NCBI GenBank assembly: GCA_029553285.1
Contig: JAKPCO010000051.1
Location: 1 to 41,254 of the forward strand
DNA: 41,254 nt
Direction of reading: 5' to 3'
From: Methanobacteriota archaeon
Lineage (GTDB): Archaea; Halobacteriota; Methanosarcinia; Methanotrichales; Methanotrichaceae
In this document: one piece after another, positions 32,105 through 41,156 of the stretch
How positions within the stretch are numbered: position 1 is the stretch's first letter
Layout: every line of letters begins with the position of its first letter
The notes under the pieces: model-generated
What the model was told of the DNA's origin: nothing
The model's database searches: none
Seen by the model: the letters and a program-made list of their open reading frames with translations, nothing else
Program-made: the position numbers and the translations under genes

Positions 32105-32826
32105 AGATGAGACCTCCTGAACCCATCTCTCCTGACCACTCCACCTATAATTATAAGGGCACTTTTGTTTATGCCAGCCTCCTCGACCTTCTCCGCTATA
32201 TCCCCGAGCGTTCCGGTCAGCACCTGCTGGTCGGGCCATGAGGCGTGGTAGACGACGGCCACAGGGGTATCCGGCGGAAGCCTCATAGAAGATACGATCT
32301 CCCGGATCCTCTCAGCGCCGAGAAATACAGCCATCGTGGCCCCGTGCTGAGAGAGATCTCCGATCTCATCCCTTTCAAGGGTCTTTCCGGCAGGCCTTGT
32401 GATTATGAGCGACTCAGAGACCCCCTTGAGCGTGAGCTGTGTCCTCAGCGCGGCGGCTGCTGCGAAGAGTGATGATACTCCGGGGACGACCTCGACCTCA
32501 ATGCCGTTCTCCTCCAGCGGCCTCATCTGCTCCAGGATGGCCCCATAGAGCGATGGATCACCACTGTGGAGCCGGACCACCCTTTTGCCGGATCTGATGC
32601 TGCTCAGCATCCTCTCAGTTATCTCCTCAAGAGAGAGGTTGCTGCTGTCGACAAGCTCCGCCCTGAGACCGGCGAGAAGATCTCTGTTGATCAGCGAGCC
32701 TGTGTAGATCACCAGGTCCGCCTCTTTGAGAAGCCTGTAACCCTTCAGCGTTATGAGCTCCGGATCACCCGGGCCTGCACCAACAAAGTAGACCTTTTTG
32801 GGTTTCAAGTCATCTTTCTCGAACAT
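32089..32826 (-). CDS. cbiF: Cobalt-precorrin-4 C11-methyltransferase
   Basis: A 245-residue tetrapyrrole methylase. [19 protein letters not shown] is the SAM loop, followed by [34 protein letters not shown], and the CbiF/CobM-specific [11 protein letters not shown] and [10 protein letters not shown]. It adds the C11 methyl. Its last 16 bases overlap the proposed cbiG start. It follows cbiL by 14 bases. Confidence 0.95.
   Translation of the reverse strand: MFEKDDLKPKKVYFVGAGPGDPELITLKGYRLLKEADLVIYTGSLINRDLLAGLRAELVDSSNLSLEEITERMLSSIRSGKRVVRLHSGDPSLYGAILEQMRPLEENGIEVEVVPGVSSLFAAAAALRTQLTLKGVSESLIITRPAGKTLERDEIGDLSQHGATMAVFLGAERIREIVSSMRLPPDTPVAVVYHASWPDQQVLTGTLGDIAEKVEEAGINKSALIIIGGVVRRDGFRRSHLYRSR
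32112..32118 (-). promoter_or_regulatory. Perfect Shine-Dalgarno for cbiG
   Basis: Minus-strand AGGAGGT, seven bases before ATA 32104, inside the end of cbiF. It is the feature that decides the cbiG start. Confidence 0.7.
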
Positions 32827-32840
32827 AACATCCCCGCGAA

Positions 32841-33449
32841 TCAGCGCACACGCCTGGCATAGAGCACGCTGAAGTAGCTGCTCCTCTCCGGCATCTCCCC
32901 TCTGACTATCATCTCATCGGCTGTGTAGAGCCTGCTTCCCAGGATGAATTCACTGTATCCCTGCGCATGGAGCTCCGCAGCGATCGATGCGGGCCTCGTC
33001 GCCTTGAGCCTTAGAACTGCATCAGGCTCTGAGCCGTCAGAGACCAGAAAGGACCTCTCAAAGCCTATGCCGAATCGAGCTGCAGCCGCGGGGATTATGC
33101 CGACCCCGGGGACAGTGTCGATCTCGATCCCGGGATGCCTCCTCATGAGAACTCTCCTGAGATGAGAGAAGGTCGAGAAGGTGTTGACATCGCCAAGACA
33201 CGCGAAAGATGTGAGGCATTTTTCAGCATAGCTTGCAACCGTGTCTGCATTTCTCTCCCATATCTCCTCAAGCCTTTCAAGATCATCTGTCATCGGGAAA
33301 TCCAGGATCTCCGGCTCGCAGTATGGCCTGGCGAGCTCAGCCGCAAGCTCTCCCGGGGCGAAGACCTTCTCACTCGTCCTCAGCACATCTATCGCCCGGA
33401 GGGTCAGCAGACCAGGATCGCCAGGCCCGAGGCTCACACCCACAAGCAT
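32841..33449 (-). CDS. cbiL: Cobalt-factor II C20-methyltransferase
   Basis: A 202-residue methylase, somewhat short for the family (usually 220-240). It begins [19 protein letters not shown]; then [14 protein letters not shown] and the [16 protein letters not shown] segment give the CbiL signature. It acts early, adding the C20 methyl to cobalt-factor II. ATG 33449 directly follows the cbiT stop, so translation is coupled. Confidence 0.93.
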   Translation of the reverse strand: MLVGVSLGPGDPGLLTLRAIDVLRTSEKVFAPGELAAELARPYCEPEILDFPMTDDLERLEEIWERNADTVASYAEKCLTSFACLGDVNTFSTFSHLRRVLMRRHPGIEIDTVPGVGIIPAAAARFGIGFERSFLVSDGSEPDAVLRLKATRPASIAAELHAQGYSEFILGSRLYTADEMIVRGEMPERSSYFSVLYARRVR

Positions 33450-33965
33450 TCAATCCCCTCTTCCTACTATCATGAAGATGGGATTCACAGGCTTTAAGGC
33501 TATGTCTCCTGCCAGCCAGTAGCCTCTGAATATGTTTATCTGAAGAACCTCCTCAAGCGTGAAGAGTTCCTCGACAAGCCCTGCAACCTTTGATGCCATA
33601 CCTATCCTCGCGACGTCGATGACGAGCCTGAATCCAGGAGCCGCCTTATCCCCAAGCACAGGAAGAAATCTCTCGATATCCCGCGTGCCACCGATGAAGC
33701 ACCTGTCGACATCGGGGAGTCGCGGTATGACATCGACCGCCTCTCCGCATATGAAATTGCCACATGGCACCAGGGATCCTGACGCCTCAACAGCTTCCTG
33801 CCGCCTGTCTATCCCATAGATTCTGTCTGTGTATCGCGATGCCGCAAGCGATACCGCACCTGAGCCGCAGCCGATATCGAGAAATGTCATGCCCTTCCTG
33901 ATATCCAGCTTGCCCATCGCTATCTGTATGTTCTCAGGCTGTGTTGCTGTGCCTGGCAGCTTCAT
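33450..33965 (-). CDS. cbiT: Cobalt-precorrin-6B C15-methyltransferase (decarboxylating)
   Basis: A 171-residue Rossmann-fold methyltransferase, first gene of the corrin operon. SAM motif MTFLDIGCGSGAVSLAAS (residues about 26-43), GIDRRQEAVEAS, then CFIGGTRDIERFL and the typical end MIVGRGD. It methylates C15 and decarboxylates the ring acetate; C5 is done by the separate CbiE. ATG 33965 has GGAG 5 bases upstream and a TATA box about 26-35 bases upstream. Confidence 0.93.
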   Translation of the reverse strand: MKLPGTATQPENIQIAMGKLDIRKGMTFLDIGCGSGAVSLAASRYTDRIYGIDRRQEAVEASGSLVPCGNFICGEAVDVIPRLPDVDRCFIGGTRDIERFLPVLGDKAAPGFRLVIDVARIGMASKVAGLVEELFTLEEVLQINIFRGYWLAGDIALKPVNPIFMIVGRGD

Positions 33966-33990
33966 CTCCACTCCAGACGTCGGGTGGGGA

Positions 33991-34000
33991 TATAAGTTTA
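33991..34000 (-). promoter_or_regulatory. Promoter of the cbi operon
   Basis: Minus-strand TAAACTTATA, about 26-35 bases before the cbiT start, reads as a TATA element. The transcript would have only a few leader bases carrying GGAG. I see no cobalamin-riboswitch-like structure in that short leader. The mobile element at 34177 lies 180 bases upstream. Confidence 0.45.
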
Positions 34001-34176
34001 ATCCAGATTCCTTTCGAGAGGACAAATAAATTTTCGGAGAAGAGGGCGCGAGCTCGAATCGATTCATGTCAGGAGTCAGCCTCCGCAGACACAGGCTTCA
34101 CGAATTCCATGCGATGAGATTCCTGGTAGTCCACCTTTGTTGAGTTGATCCCAGGGGGTGACTTCCTAAATGTGTT

Positions 34177-34298
34177 CGCTCTTATTTGCGTAGCAACTTG
34201 CGAGCATGCAATGTGGTCGCTGAAAGCATTCATTCGTCGAAACGAACGCACAGCAGGATCCCTGCCCCTTCAGACAAGTCGTCAAATGGATAAGAGCG
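34177..34298 (-). mobile_element. 124-type miniature inverted-repeat element, copy F, 122 bp, inverted
   Basis: Oriented opposite to the other copies: the long arm (GGATAAGAGCG with CAAGTCGTC) is at the right. Flanked by a perfect 8-bp duplication, AATGTGTT at 34169-34176 and 34299-34306. It has the ACCACATTGCATG-type interior seen in copies A and D (here on the opposite strand). Confidence 0.88.
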
Positions 34299-34802
34299 AA
34301 TGTGTTTATTTCGAACGATATCGGCATCGAAACCCACTACGATCTATCAATTTTGTCTGACGCCCCTAAAGCTTGGTTGATGGCTACGAATCGCCTGTAG
34401 TTATTGCTTTTGCTCTTATCCAGACATCACAGGCAGACTGCCGGATTCCTGGGCCAAGTGATATGAGCGCGCAACCAAACGATTGAGCTTGAATAACCGA
34501 TCGGGCTCTCAAGATTCATCGTGAACTTGCATGATGCCTGTGAATACCACATGGCCGCATGCGTCTGAACTCAGTGATGCATTCTCCTCCCAGCATATGG
34601 ACCCAAAACAATGTGCTCCGGATACGCACCGTAAAGATGACTTTGGTAGCATAAGACCAGAAGCTAATTTGCTCGGCCACCCGCACATGCCACAGAGTAT
34701 AATAAGCAGTACGAAACAGATACACAAAAGCACCGTATATGAAAATACATCTGCATAAAATATATATACGGTAAACAAATAGATACCGGCTGGGAGGTGT
34801 TC
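34299..34802. other. Intergenic region upstream of the S-layer gene
   Basis: About 500 bases without a gene. At 34415-34426, CTTATCCAGACA resembles the right end of an 88-type element. The last 60 bases are AT-rich and form the S-layer promoter. No other structure recognised. Confidence 0.45.
34757..34768 (+). promoter_or_regulatory. Strong TATA box for the S-layer gene
   Basis: AAAATATATATA, about 35-46 bases before ATG 34803. With GGGAGG five bases before the start, this looks like a strong promoter and initiation site, as expected for a major surface protein. Confidence 0.6.
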
Positions 34803-37800
34803 ATGTACTGCAAAAGTTTGTTTGTCATCGCGCTCATCGTCATATCAGCTGGATTTTTATCAGGAGGTGTGGCGGAGAATGCAACTGAGAATAAATCGGC
34901 TGAGCAGTCCGCAGCACAGGTGACGGCTCCGCAGGACGATTTCTTCTCCACAGGCACCTCCTCCAGCGGTATAACTGTGACGTTCAAGAGGCTGGGAAAC
35001 AACACAGCAAGAACCCCGGTCTCTCTGTCCAGAAACACCGCTGGGAGCTTGGATGACGATGCGAAGGGTAACGCAACATCTGCAAATGCCACAGTAGAGG
35101 AGAGGCCTGCAGAGGCTGCAGTGAGCTCTGCTGTGGAGCAGAACCGAACCGCTCAGAGCACAGCGCCAGCCTTGGCCACAGCTGCCGGCGCGGCTCCTGC
35201 ATCTAATGTCTCTGCACCGACCCCAGAGGGTCCCACCTCTGAGGGGAACCTGACATCAAATGCGACGTCTGAAGGCGGTGCACCAAACTCGACCGTCGCT
35301 GCAGCCGCGAACCTCTCGGCTGTCGTGACCCCCGAGGGTCTCACTCCTGAGGGGAACCTGACATCAAATGCGACATCGATGATTGCCGGGAACGCAAGCC
35401 TGGCGGGCAACCAGAGCCCCGGCCTGGCCGCAGTTCTCGTGCCAGCAAACATCTCTGCTGAGAACCTGACCGCGGAGAACATAACAGAGGAGAATGTAAC
35501 CGCACCTGAGAATGTGACAGAGGAAGTGGTCGAGGAGGTTCCGGAGGAGGTCGCAGAGGAGGAGTTCACAGACAGGATCTGGAGAGAGGGCATGCCGGAG
35601 ACATACACATGGACACCACAGACATTCTCAGGATTCTTCTACGATCTCGATGATATGGTCGGCACAGAAAAGCTCACCGTCAGCCTCAGCCGCTCTGGCG
35701 ACAGATACAACAGGGCCATCGACTCCGGGAATATAAGATACACCAGTGATGTCCAGGATATAAGCTTTGAGTTCGATGACTGGGGCAAGTATCAGGTCAT
35801 CGGCTTCATGGCGGAGAAGTACTTCGCCGGCTATTCTGAAACTGAGGTCGTTGATGATGTAAGCCTGATCAATGAAAACCAGCTCAGGCGCGTGCTGATA
35901 GACAGCGATGATGAGAAGACCATCACCTCAGGCTCGGTCCTCCCGCTGGAGGAGGGATACGAGCTCAGGATCAAGGAGATAGACATCAACGGAAACAAGG
36001 TCCATCTCGCGCTTGCAAAAGACGGCGAGGAGATTGACAGCAAGGTGATATCCCCTGACAGCCTGAAGAGCGCCACCTACACGTACGAGGAGAAGATCGG
36101 CGGCAAGGATGTTCCGCTCATAATGGCCCATGTCTCGAACGTCTTCGCCGGCGCGGAGTCGAGCCTTGTCACGATAGATGGACTCTTCCAGATATCAGAC
36201 ACATATGCCTCTGTTGAGGAGGGAGACAAGTACGACAAGATGGAGGTGGTCTCGGTCTCCGACTCCGGAATCGAGCTGGAGAACGAGGATTCGGTAACCC
36301 TGAGAAAGGGGACCACAGTCAGGCTGATGGGTGGCGTCGGGCTGCAGGTGGCCGACTCTGATGTCATCCGATTTGCACCTGTTGTGGAGAGGACCGGTAC
36401 CTACGAGGTCAGGGGGACTGTGGTAAATCCAAACAAGGTGGATAGCTTCACCTGGACACCATACAACTTCGAGGGCTTCTACTACGATATCGACGATGAT
36501 ATCGGGACGGAGAAGCTTGTCGCGAAGTTCTCTGGAAGCAAGATCGAGGACGGGGATCTGAAGTACGAGACCTCCCCGCAGCCGGTGGAGTTCGAGTTCG
36601 AGGGGTGGGGCAAATACGATGTCATCGGGTTCATGGCAGACAAGTACTTCGCTGGCTACAACAACGCCACGCTCTTCACGGATGAGTTCAGCATCATAAA
36701 CAATGGCGAGCTGAGAAAGGTCCTGATAGACAGCGATGAGGAGCGCACGATATCATCCGGATCCGTTCTGCCACTTGAGAACGGCTACGAGCTCCAGATA
36801 AAGGAGGTGGATCTCGACGGGAACAAGGTCTGGCTTTCCCTCACAAAGGATGGGGATGAGGTGGACAGCAAGGTCGTCACACCGGCATCAGGAGATCTCA
36901 AGGCCTCGACATACACATACAAGGTGAGGATAAGCTCAGAAGATGTCCCGATAATTGCAGCTCACATAAGCAACGTCTTCCGCGGCAGGGAGGCAGATCT
37001 TGCAACCGTCGACGGAATATTCCAGGTCTCTGACACGCCGGAGTCTGTGGAGGAGGGCGACAAGCACGGCAAGATGGAGGTGGACTCGCTCTCCGACGAT
37101 GGCATAACCATGAAGAACGACGGCTCGATAAGCCTCGGCAGGGGCAAGGATATCGAGATCATGGGCAACCTGAAGTTCAGGGTGGCTGACAATCCAGAGA
37201 GAAATCTCTGCCCAATCGCCCTGCGCGTGGGCAAGACTGAACCGCTCAGGCTCAACCTGACTGAGGCTATCGTTGGCAAGCCGATCATGATCCAGGTCAC
37301 ATCCGGCGGAAAGGCCGTCAGCGGAGCCAAGGTGCTTGTCGGTGGAAAGGAGATCGGCACAACAGATGCAGGCGGAATGATCAGATACACGCCAGAGAGG
37401 TCTGGAAGCGTTCAGGTCCAGGCGAAGCTGTCAGGATACGAGGACGCGAGCGGGACGCTTCTGGTGAGGTCGGAGGCTGAGCTCAGGAGGCTCGTGATAA
37501 CAGCGCCTCCGGAGGTCATGAGGGGCGAGAGCTTTGTGGTAACGGTCAGGGGCGGCGCAAATGCCACCCAGCCAATAGAGGGGGCGAACGTGAGCTTAGA
37601 CGGTGTGCCTGCTGGACAGACGGACAGCAAGGGATCTGTATCCATATCGATAAACGAGACTGGAGATCACAAGATATCTGTGGAGGCAGCAGGCTACGAC
37701 AGGGCGACGAAGAGCGTGAAGGTGCTCTCTCCGATCAGCATCATCAGCCTGAATGTCACCGGAGATGCGATCGCCGGCAAGCCCCTGAAGATCGTCGCCG

Positions 37801-38114
37801 AGGTCCAGAACACAGGAAAGACAGCCGACACCAGAGGGATACAGCTTCTGGTGAACAGGAACGCCACCGGCAATAAGAGCATCACCGTCGAGCCCGGAAA
37901 GATCGAGAAGGTCACGTTTGAGTACAGGCCGAAGGAGCCTGGCGTCTACACCTTCGAGGTGGAGGGCATCCAGAAGACAGTATCCGTCGAGGAGGCAAAG
38001 GGCGGATGGCTCGTCTGGGCCGTGGCCCTGCTTATAATCCTGCTCGCCGGAATCGGCGTGTACCTCTACAGGACAGGAGAGCTGGAGGATCTGAAGAAGC
38101 GTCTCAAGATGTGA
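34803..38114 (+). CDS. S-layer protein with duplicated S-layer domains, Ser/Thr/Asn-rich head and C-terminal anchor
   Basis: A 1103-residue surface protein. Signal peptide residues 1-22 (SLFVIALIVISAGFLSGG). Residues about 25-260 are low-complexity, rich in Ala, Thr, Glu and N-X-S/T sequons, with an internal imperfect repeat (GNLTSNATS twice). Two S-layer domains follow, near 265-545 and 548-800, each opening TYTWTPQTFSGFFYD or SFTWTPYNFEGFYYD and containing DSDDEKTI/DSDEERTI and a KYFAGY motif. Next come a carboxypeptidase-like repeat near 817-890 (GAKVLVGGKEIGTTDAGG), another near 896-975, and a CARDB-like domain near 977-1065. The end is a membrane anchor (WLVWAVALLIILLAGIGVYLY) with a basic tail. 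The start ATG 34803 has GGGAGG upstream. Confidence 0.93.
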   Translation: MYCKSLFVIALIVISAGFLSGGVAENATENKSAEQSAAQVTAPQDDFFSTGTSSSGITVTFKRLGNNTARTPVSLSRNTAGSLDDDAKGNATSANATVEERPAEAAVSSAVEQNRTAQSTAPALATAAGAAPASNVSAPTPEGPTSEGNLTSNATSEGGAPNSTVAAAANLSAVVTPEGLTPEGNLTSNATSMIAGNASLAGNQSPGLAAVLVPANISAENLTAENITEENVTAPENVTEEVVEEVPEEVAEEEFTDRIWREGMPETYTWTPQTFSGFFYDLDDMVGTEKLTVSLSRSGDRYNRAIDSGNIRYTSDVQDISFEFDDWGKYQVIGFMAEKYFAGYSETEVVDDVSLINENQLRRVLIDSDDEKTITSGSVLPLEEGYELRIKEIDINGNKVHLALAKDGEEIDSKVISPDSLKSATYTYEEKIGGKDVPLIMAHVSNVFAGAESSLVTIDGLFQISDTYASVEEGDKYDKMEVVSVSDSGIELENEDSVTLRKGTTVRLMGGVGLQVADSDVIRFAPVVERTGTYEVRGTVVNPNKVDSFTWTPYNFEGFYYDIDDDIGTEKLVAKFSGSKIEDGDLKYETSPQPVEFEFEGWGKYDVIGFMADKYFAGYNNATLFTDEFSIINNGELRKVLIDSDEERTISSGSVLPLENGYELQIKEVDLDGNKVWLSLTKDGDEVDSKVVTPASGDLKASTYTYKVRISSEDVPIIAAHISNVFRGREADLATVDGIFQVSDTPESVEEGDKHGKMEVDSLSDDGITMKNDGSISLGRGKDIEIMGNLKFRVADNPERNLCPIALRVGKTEPLRLNLTEAIVGKPIMIQVTSGGKAVSGAKVLVGGKEIGTTDAGGMIRYTPERSGSVQVQAKLSGYEDASGTLLVRSEAELRRLVITAPPEVMRGESFVVTVRGGANATQPIEGANVSLDGVPAGQTDSKGSVSISINETGDHKISVEAAGYDRATKSVKVLSPISIISLNVTGDAIAGKPLKIVAEVQNTGKTADTRGIQLLVNRNATGNKSITVEPGKIEKVTFEYRPKEPGVYTFEVEGIQKTVSVEEAKGGWLVWAVALLIILLAGIGVYLYRTGELEDLKKRLKM

Positions 38115-38118
38115 AGCG

Positions 38119-38146
38119 GCGCCCGCATCGGGCGCACCACTTTTTT
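38119..38146 (+). terminator. Hairpin and T-run after the S-layer gene
   Basis: GCGCCCG-CAT-CGGGCGC is a 7-bp perfect stem with a 3-base loop, followed five bases later by six T. It lies 5 bases after the S-layer stop codon. Confidence 0.75.
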
Positions 38147-38774
38147 CCTCAGATCAGATCGCCCATCAGCTTCACCCTTATTTTCCTTCACCCCATTCAA
38201 CATAGCGCTTTTTAAAAGACATTAATTCCAGTTATAAGACAGTATTTTTACAGATTGCACTCAAATACCGCATCATGTAATGCTGTTGAACCTGTCTCAA
38301 AATATCCAGTTGCCATCGATGGATATGATCAAGCACCTGGAACCCAAATGCATGGCAGGACACCATGTCACAGCCCGTGGCCGGCTGGTTTCGAGACGGC
38401 TTCGTTCTTTGGAGACAGCCCGCCAAACCCCCTCTGAAGTTCACCTTGTCTTCGCCAGGAGCATCCTCATATGCGCCTCTGCGCCAAGGTGGTCTCAATC
38501 TATCTCCACACTGTCGCAGCCTCCATTCATATTTTGATACACTTACCCCTTTGCTTCCAGTGTGCGGTTACACTTACGTCATCTTGTTAATTGCAAAAAA
38601 CAAAATTAGATAATGCACTTATATTAACAGAGTCTTGAGTTTTCGATATCCTCAGATCATATACAGATTTCACATACCATGGCTTCCAGTGGAGCCAGCC
38701 ATCCGGAAGATCCAGCCCCAGGGAGCAGCATACCACCAACATCTATTTTTGATAGGAAATATTCTGTGGTGGCA
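38147..38774. other. Gene-poor stretch between the S-layer and mmp2 genes
   Basis: More than 600 bases with only unconvincing short frames on both strands and no recognisable motif. It could be decayed coding sequence, but I cannot name it. AT-rich stretches near 38590-38640 may contain the mmp2 promoter. Confidence 0.4.
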
Positions 38775-39731
38775 ATGACACTAGAGTCTCTGGTATCGGA
38801 GCTCAGGAGCTTCGTGGGCATAACCAGGAAGCGAAGCATTGGAGATATGCTCAGGTACTTTCCTGCCATCTCTGATAAGGTGATAGCGGATTTCGGCGAG
38901 GATGCTGCTGTCATAGATAACGGCGACGAGGTTCTTCTCCTCGCCGCAGACGGGATATGGTCAGTGCTGATGGATGCTGATCCGGAATGGGCTGGATACT
39001 GCGCCGTTCTTGTGAACGTTCATGATATAGCTGCCATGGGAGGCACCCCGATCGCCATGGTGGATGTTCTTTCCGTGAACTCTCCAAAAATCGCGGATGC
39101 TGTCCTGCGGGGAGTCGAGAGGGGGATCGAGAAGTTTGGAGTCCCGATAGTGGGCGGCCATCTCCATCCGGACACGCCCTACAGCGCACTGGATGTTGCC
39201 ATTCTGGGCAAGGCCAGGAAGGACGGGGTGATACTGAGCAGCACCGCGGAGCCTGGCGACTCGGTGGTGGTCGCAGTCGATCTCGACGGAAAAGTTCACC
39301 CTAGCTTCAGGATCAACTTCGACTCCACTAGCCACAAGGACAGGGAGACCCTGAGGCGCCAGATCTCTTCGATGCGTGTGCTCGGGGAGAGAGGACTCGT
39401 CACGGCTGGCAAGGACATCAGCAATCCGGGGATGCTGGGGACGCTCGGAATGCTGCTCGAGACCAGCGGGGCTGGCGCGGTGGTTGAGATCGACGCGATA
39501 CCAGTCCCTCACTCACTCCCTCTCCTGGACTGGCTGAAGATGTACCCGGGCATGGGCTTTGTGGTCACGACCAGATATCCGTCTGAGGTCGTGGATGTAT
39601 TCAGGAGACACGGGCTGAGCGCTGCGAGGATCGGCAGGGTGATCGAGGAGAGGAGGCTTGAGGTTGTGAGCGGGGAGGGCAGAGCAGTTCTCTTCGACTT
39701 CGAGAGGGATCGCGTGACGGGCATAAACTGA
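38775..39731 (+). CDS. AIR synthase-related protein, methanogenesis marker 2
   Basis: A 318-residue member of the PurM/AIR synthase superfamily found only in methanogens (marker 2). It has DFGEDAAVIDNGDEVLLLAA (ATP/metal loop), AVLVNVHDIAAMGGTPIAMV, GVPIVGGHLHPDTPYSALDV and the C-terminal GRAVLFDFERD. The biochemical role is not established; an ATP-dependent amide or phosphate transfer in cofactor or coenzyme M-related chemistry is guessed from the fold. ATG 38775 gives the family N-terminus; upstream in-frame codons are not coding-like. It is 8 bases ahead of mtxX, so the two form an operon. Confidence 0.88.
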   Translation: MTLESLVSELRSFVGITRKRSIGDMLRYFPAISDKVIADFGEDAAVIDNGDEVLLLAADGIWSVLMDADPEWAGYCAVLVNVHDIAAMGGTPIAMVDVLSVNSPKIADAVLRGVERGIEKFGVPIVGGHLHPDTPYSALDVAILGKARKDGVILSSTAEPGDSVVVAVDLDGKVHPSFRINFDSTSHKDRETLRRQISSMRVLGERGLVTAGKDISNPGMLGTLGMLLETSGAGAVVEIDAIPVPHSLPLLDWLKMYPGMGFVVTTRYPSEVVDVFRRHGLSAARIGRVIEERRLEVVSGEGRAVLFDFERDRVTGIN

Positions 39732-39739
39732 GGGGTAAC

Positions 39740-40537
39740 ATGGATCGCAGATTCATCGATCTGCTGAAGGAGACTGCGCGCAGTTCCAGGGCAAGGATCG
39801 GAATAGGGCTTGTGAACCCCGGCAGTGATGTTATCAAGAGCCTCGTCTCTGCGGGAGAATACGCTGAGATCGTCGCTGTGGGGGATGCCGCTCCTGAGGG
39901 CATCGAGCTGATCCGCTCTGACTCACCTGAGGAGGAGCTAATCAGGCTTCTGATGAGCTCGGAGATCGACGGGGCCGTGAGAGGCAACATATCCGCCACA
40001 AGGACGATGAGGGCTCTCTCAAGTGCTGGGATCGATGTCATGAGGATGGCCCTGCTGGAACTCGGTGGATGGGCTTTCTTCCTGGCCCCGGTCGGCATCG
40101 ATGAGGGAGACACCTTACAGGACAAGCTGGAGCTTGCCATGCGTGGTGCATCTTTTCTTAAGGGGATGGGCATAGATCCGAAGGTATCGGTTCTCTCAGG
40201 CGGCAGGCTGGAGGATATCGGCAGGAGCAATAACGTCGACACAAGCCTGGCGCACGGCGAGTTCGTGGCTGCGCGGCTGAGGGAGAACGGCTTCGATGCG
40301 ACCCACAGGGGCATCCTGATTGAGTCCGCACGCGGAGATGATCTTGTGCTTGCGCCTGATGGGATATCGGGCAACCTGCTCTTCAGAACGATGCTGATGG
40401 TATGCGGCGCAACCGCCCTGGGCGCGCCCGTTCTTACAGATGAGATCGTCTTTGTCGACTCCACCAGGGCCAGATCCGAGTTCACAGGGCCTGTGATCCT
40501 GGCAAGCGCCATGGTACTGATGAGAGAGAGGCGATGA
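39740..40537 (+). CDS. mtxX: MtxX, methanogenesis marker protein 4
   Basis: A 265-residue protein related in fold to phosphotransacetylase and restricted to methanogens. Family segments: RIGIGLVNPGSDVIKSLVSA, DGAVRGNISATRTMRAL, PVGIDEGDTLQDKLELA, KVSVLSGGRLEDIGR, and the C-terminal GATALGAPVLTDEIVFVDS. It is sometimes labelled a methyltransferase, but that activity is not proven; its relatives bind acyl phosphates. GAGG precedes ATG 39740. Confidence 0.88.
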   Translation: MDRRFIDLLKETARSSRARIGIGLVNPGSDVIKSLVSAGEYAEIVAVGDAAPEGIELIRSDSPEEELIRLLMSSEIDGAVRGNISATRTMRALSSAGIDVMRMALLELGGWAFFLAPVGIDEGDTLQDKLELAMRGASFLKGMGIDPKVSVLSGGRLEDIGRSNNVDTSLAHGEFVAARLRENGFDATHRGILIESARGDDLVLAPDGISGNLLFRTMLMVCGATALGAPVLTDEIVFVDSTRARSEFTGPVILASAMVLMRERR

Positions 40538-40700
40538 GAGCCCCATGCGATCCAGATTTCTGTGCACTCTCCATGAGAGGATCTGTCTATAGTTTATCTA
40601 TAGAGTATTTTCATCTATTTAGTTAATTTGTGACAACTATAAAGCTGCCGGTGTGTTGCAGTGCATGTAGGAGGCTCGGGATTCGAAGCGGTGGTCTTAA
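40538..40700 (+). promoter_or_regulatory. AT-rich promoter region upstream of the last small gene
   Basis: TATAGTTTATCTATAGAGTA near 40589-40608 contains the inverted pair CTATAG, and is followed by TTTAGTTAATTTGTG. A promoter here is likely, but the exact TATA box is unclear. An AGGAGG near 40669 is too far from the start at 40701 to be its Shine-Dalgarno. Confidence 0.35.
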
Positions 40701-41135
40701 ATGATGCGATCAAAAATCTGCAACAAACTTCTGGGCATAGCTGATTACTATGAGGCGGTCTTCACAGGGCCGGCGGCCATGGAGCATGGCAGATTCAGAA
40801 GCAGCGTTCTTGGGATGATCATCGAGATGCTGGACGTTCTGAGGATCAATGAGGATCTCAGGATGGAGCTTATAGAGTCCATAACAGCAGGCTGGAAGAT
40901 GGAGATGGTCGGCGATGAGGCTGCGGAATCAGAGATGATCCTGGAGAAGCTCGAGAGCGTGAGAAGCGCCGCGATGCAGGATACAGGCTGCAGCCTGGAG
41001 ATAGGCGTGCTCATGTCGCTTCCGATCCGGGAGATGGATCTCAAAGAGGATCATGTCGCTCACGTCTATGATGTGATGAACAGGATCATGGACCATCTGA
41101 GCAGCAGAACTACAGGAGAGCATCTGGTCGCATGA
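40701..41135 (+). CDS. Small helical protein of unknown function
   Basis: A 144-residue, almost wholly helical protein (KLLGIADYYEAVFTGPAAME; GMIIEMLDVLRINEDLRMEL; HVAHVYDVMNRIMDHLSS), acidic and Met-rich, without cysteine clusters, membrane segment or signal. I do not recognise a family. It starts ATG ATG at 40701 without a Shine-Dalgarno. Coding character is supported by codon use and by the absence of a competing frame. It lies downstream of mtxX with its own AT-rich leader, so it is not obviously in that operon. Confidence 0.65.
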   Translation: MMRSKICNKLLGIADYYEAVFTGPAAMEHGRFRSSVLGMIIEMLDVLRINEDLRMELIESITAGWKMEMVGDEAAESEMILEKLESVRSAAMQDTGCSLEIGVLMSLPIREMDLKEDHVAHVYDVMNRIMDHLSSRTTGEHLVA

Positions 41136-41156
41136 TGTGAAACGCTGCCTTCCGGG

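Noticed and set aside
32089-32239. cbiG start at ATG 32239
   Set aside because: It would add 45 residues unlike any CbiG and overlap cbiF by 150 bases without a ribosome site matching the AGGAGGT found downstream.
33966-34176. Cobalamin riboswitch ahead of the cbi operon
   Set aside because: The expected leader is only a few bases and no B12-box-like sequence was seen; such riboswitches are rare in archaea.
9527-34298. Dispersed CGCTCTTAT repeats considered as CRISPR repeats
   Set aside because: They occur singly, far apart, with terminal inverted repeats and target duplications; there is no regular repeat-spacer array and no cas gene.
38232-38498. Short frames on both strands between the S-layer and mmp2 genes, considered as a transposase remnant
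   Set aside because: No transposase motif, inverted repeat or duplication could be found.
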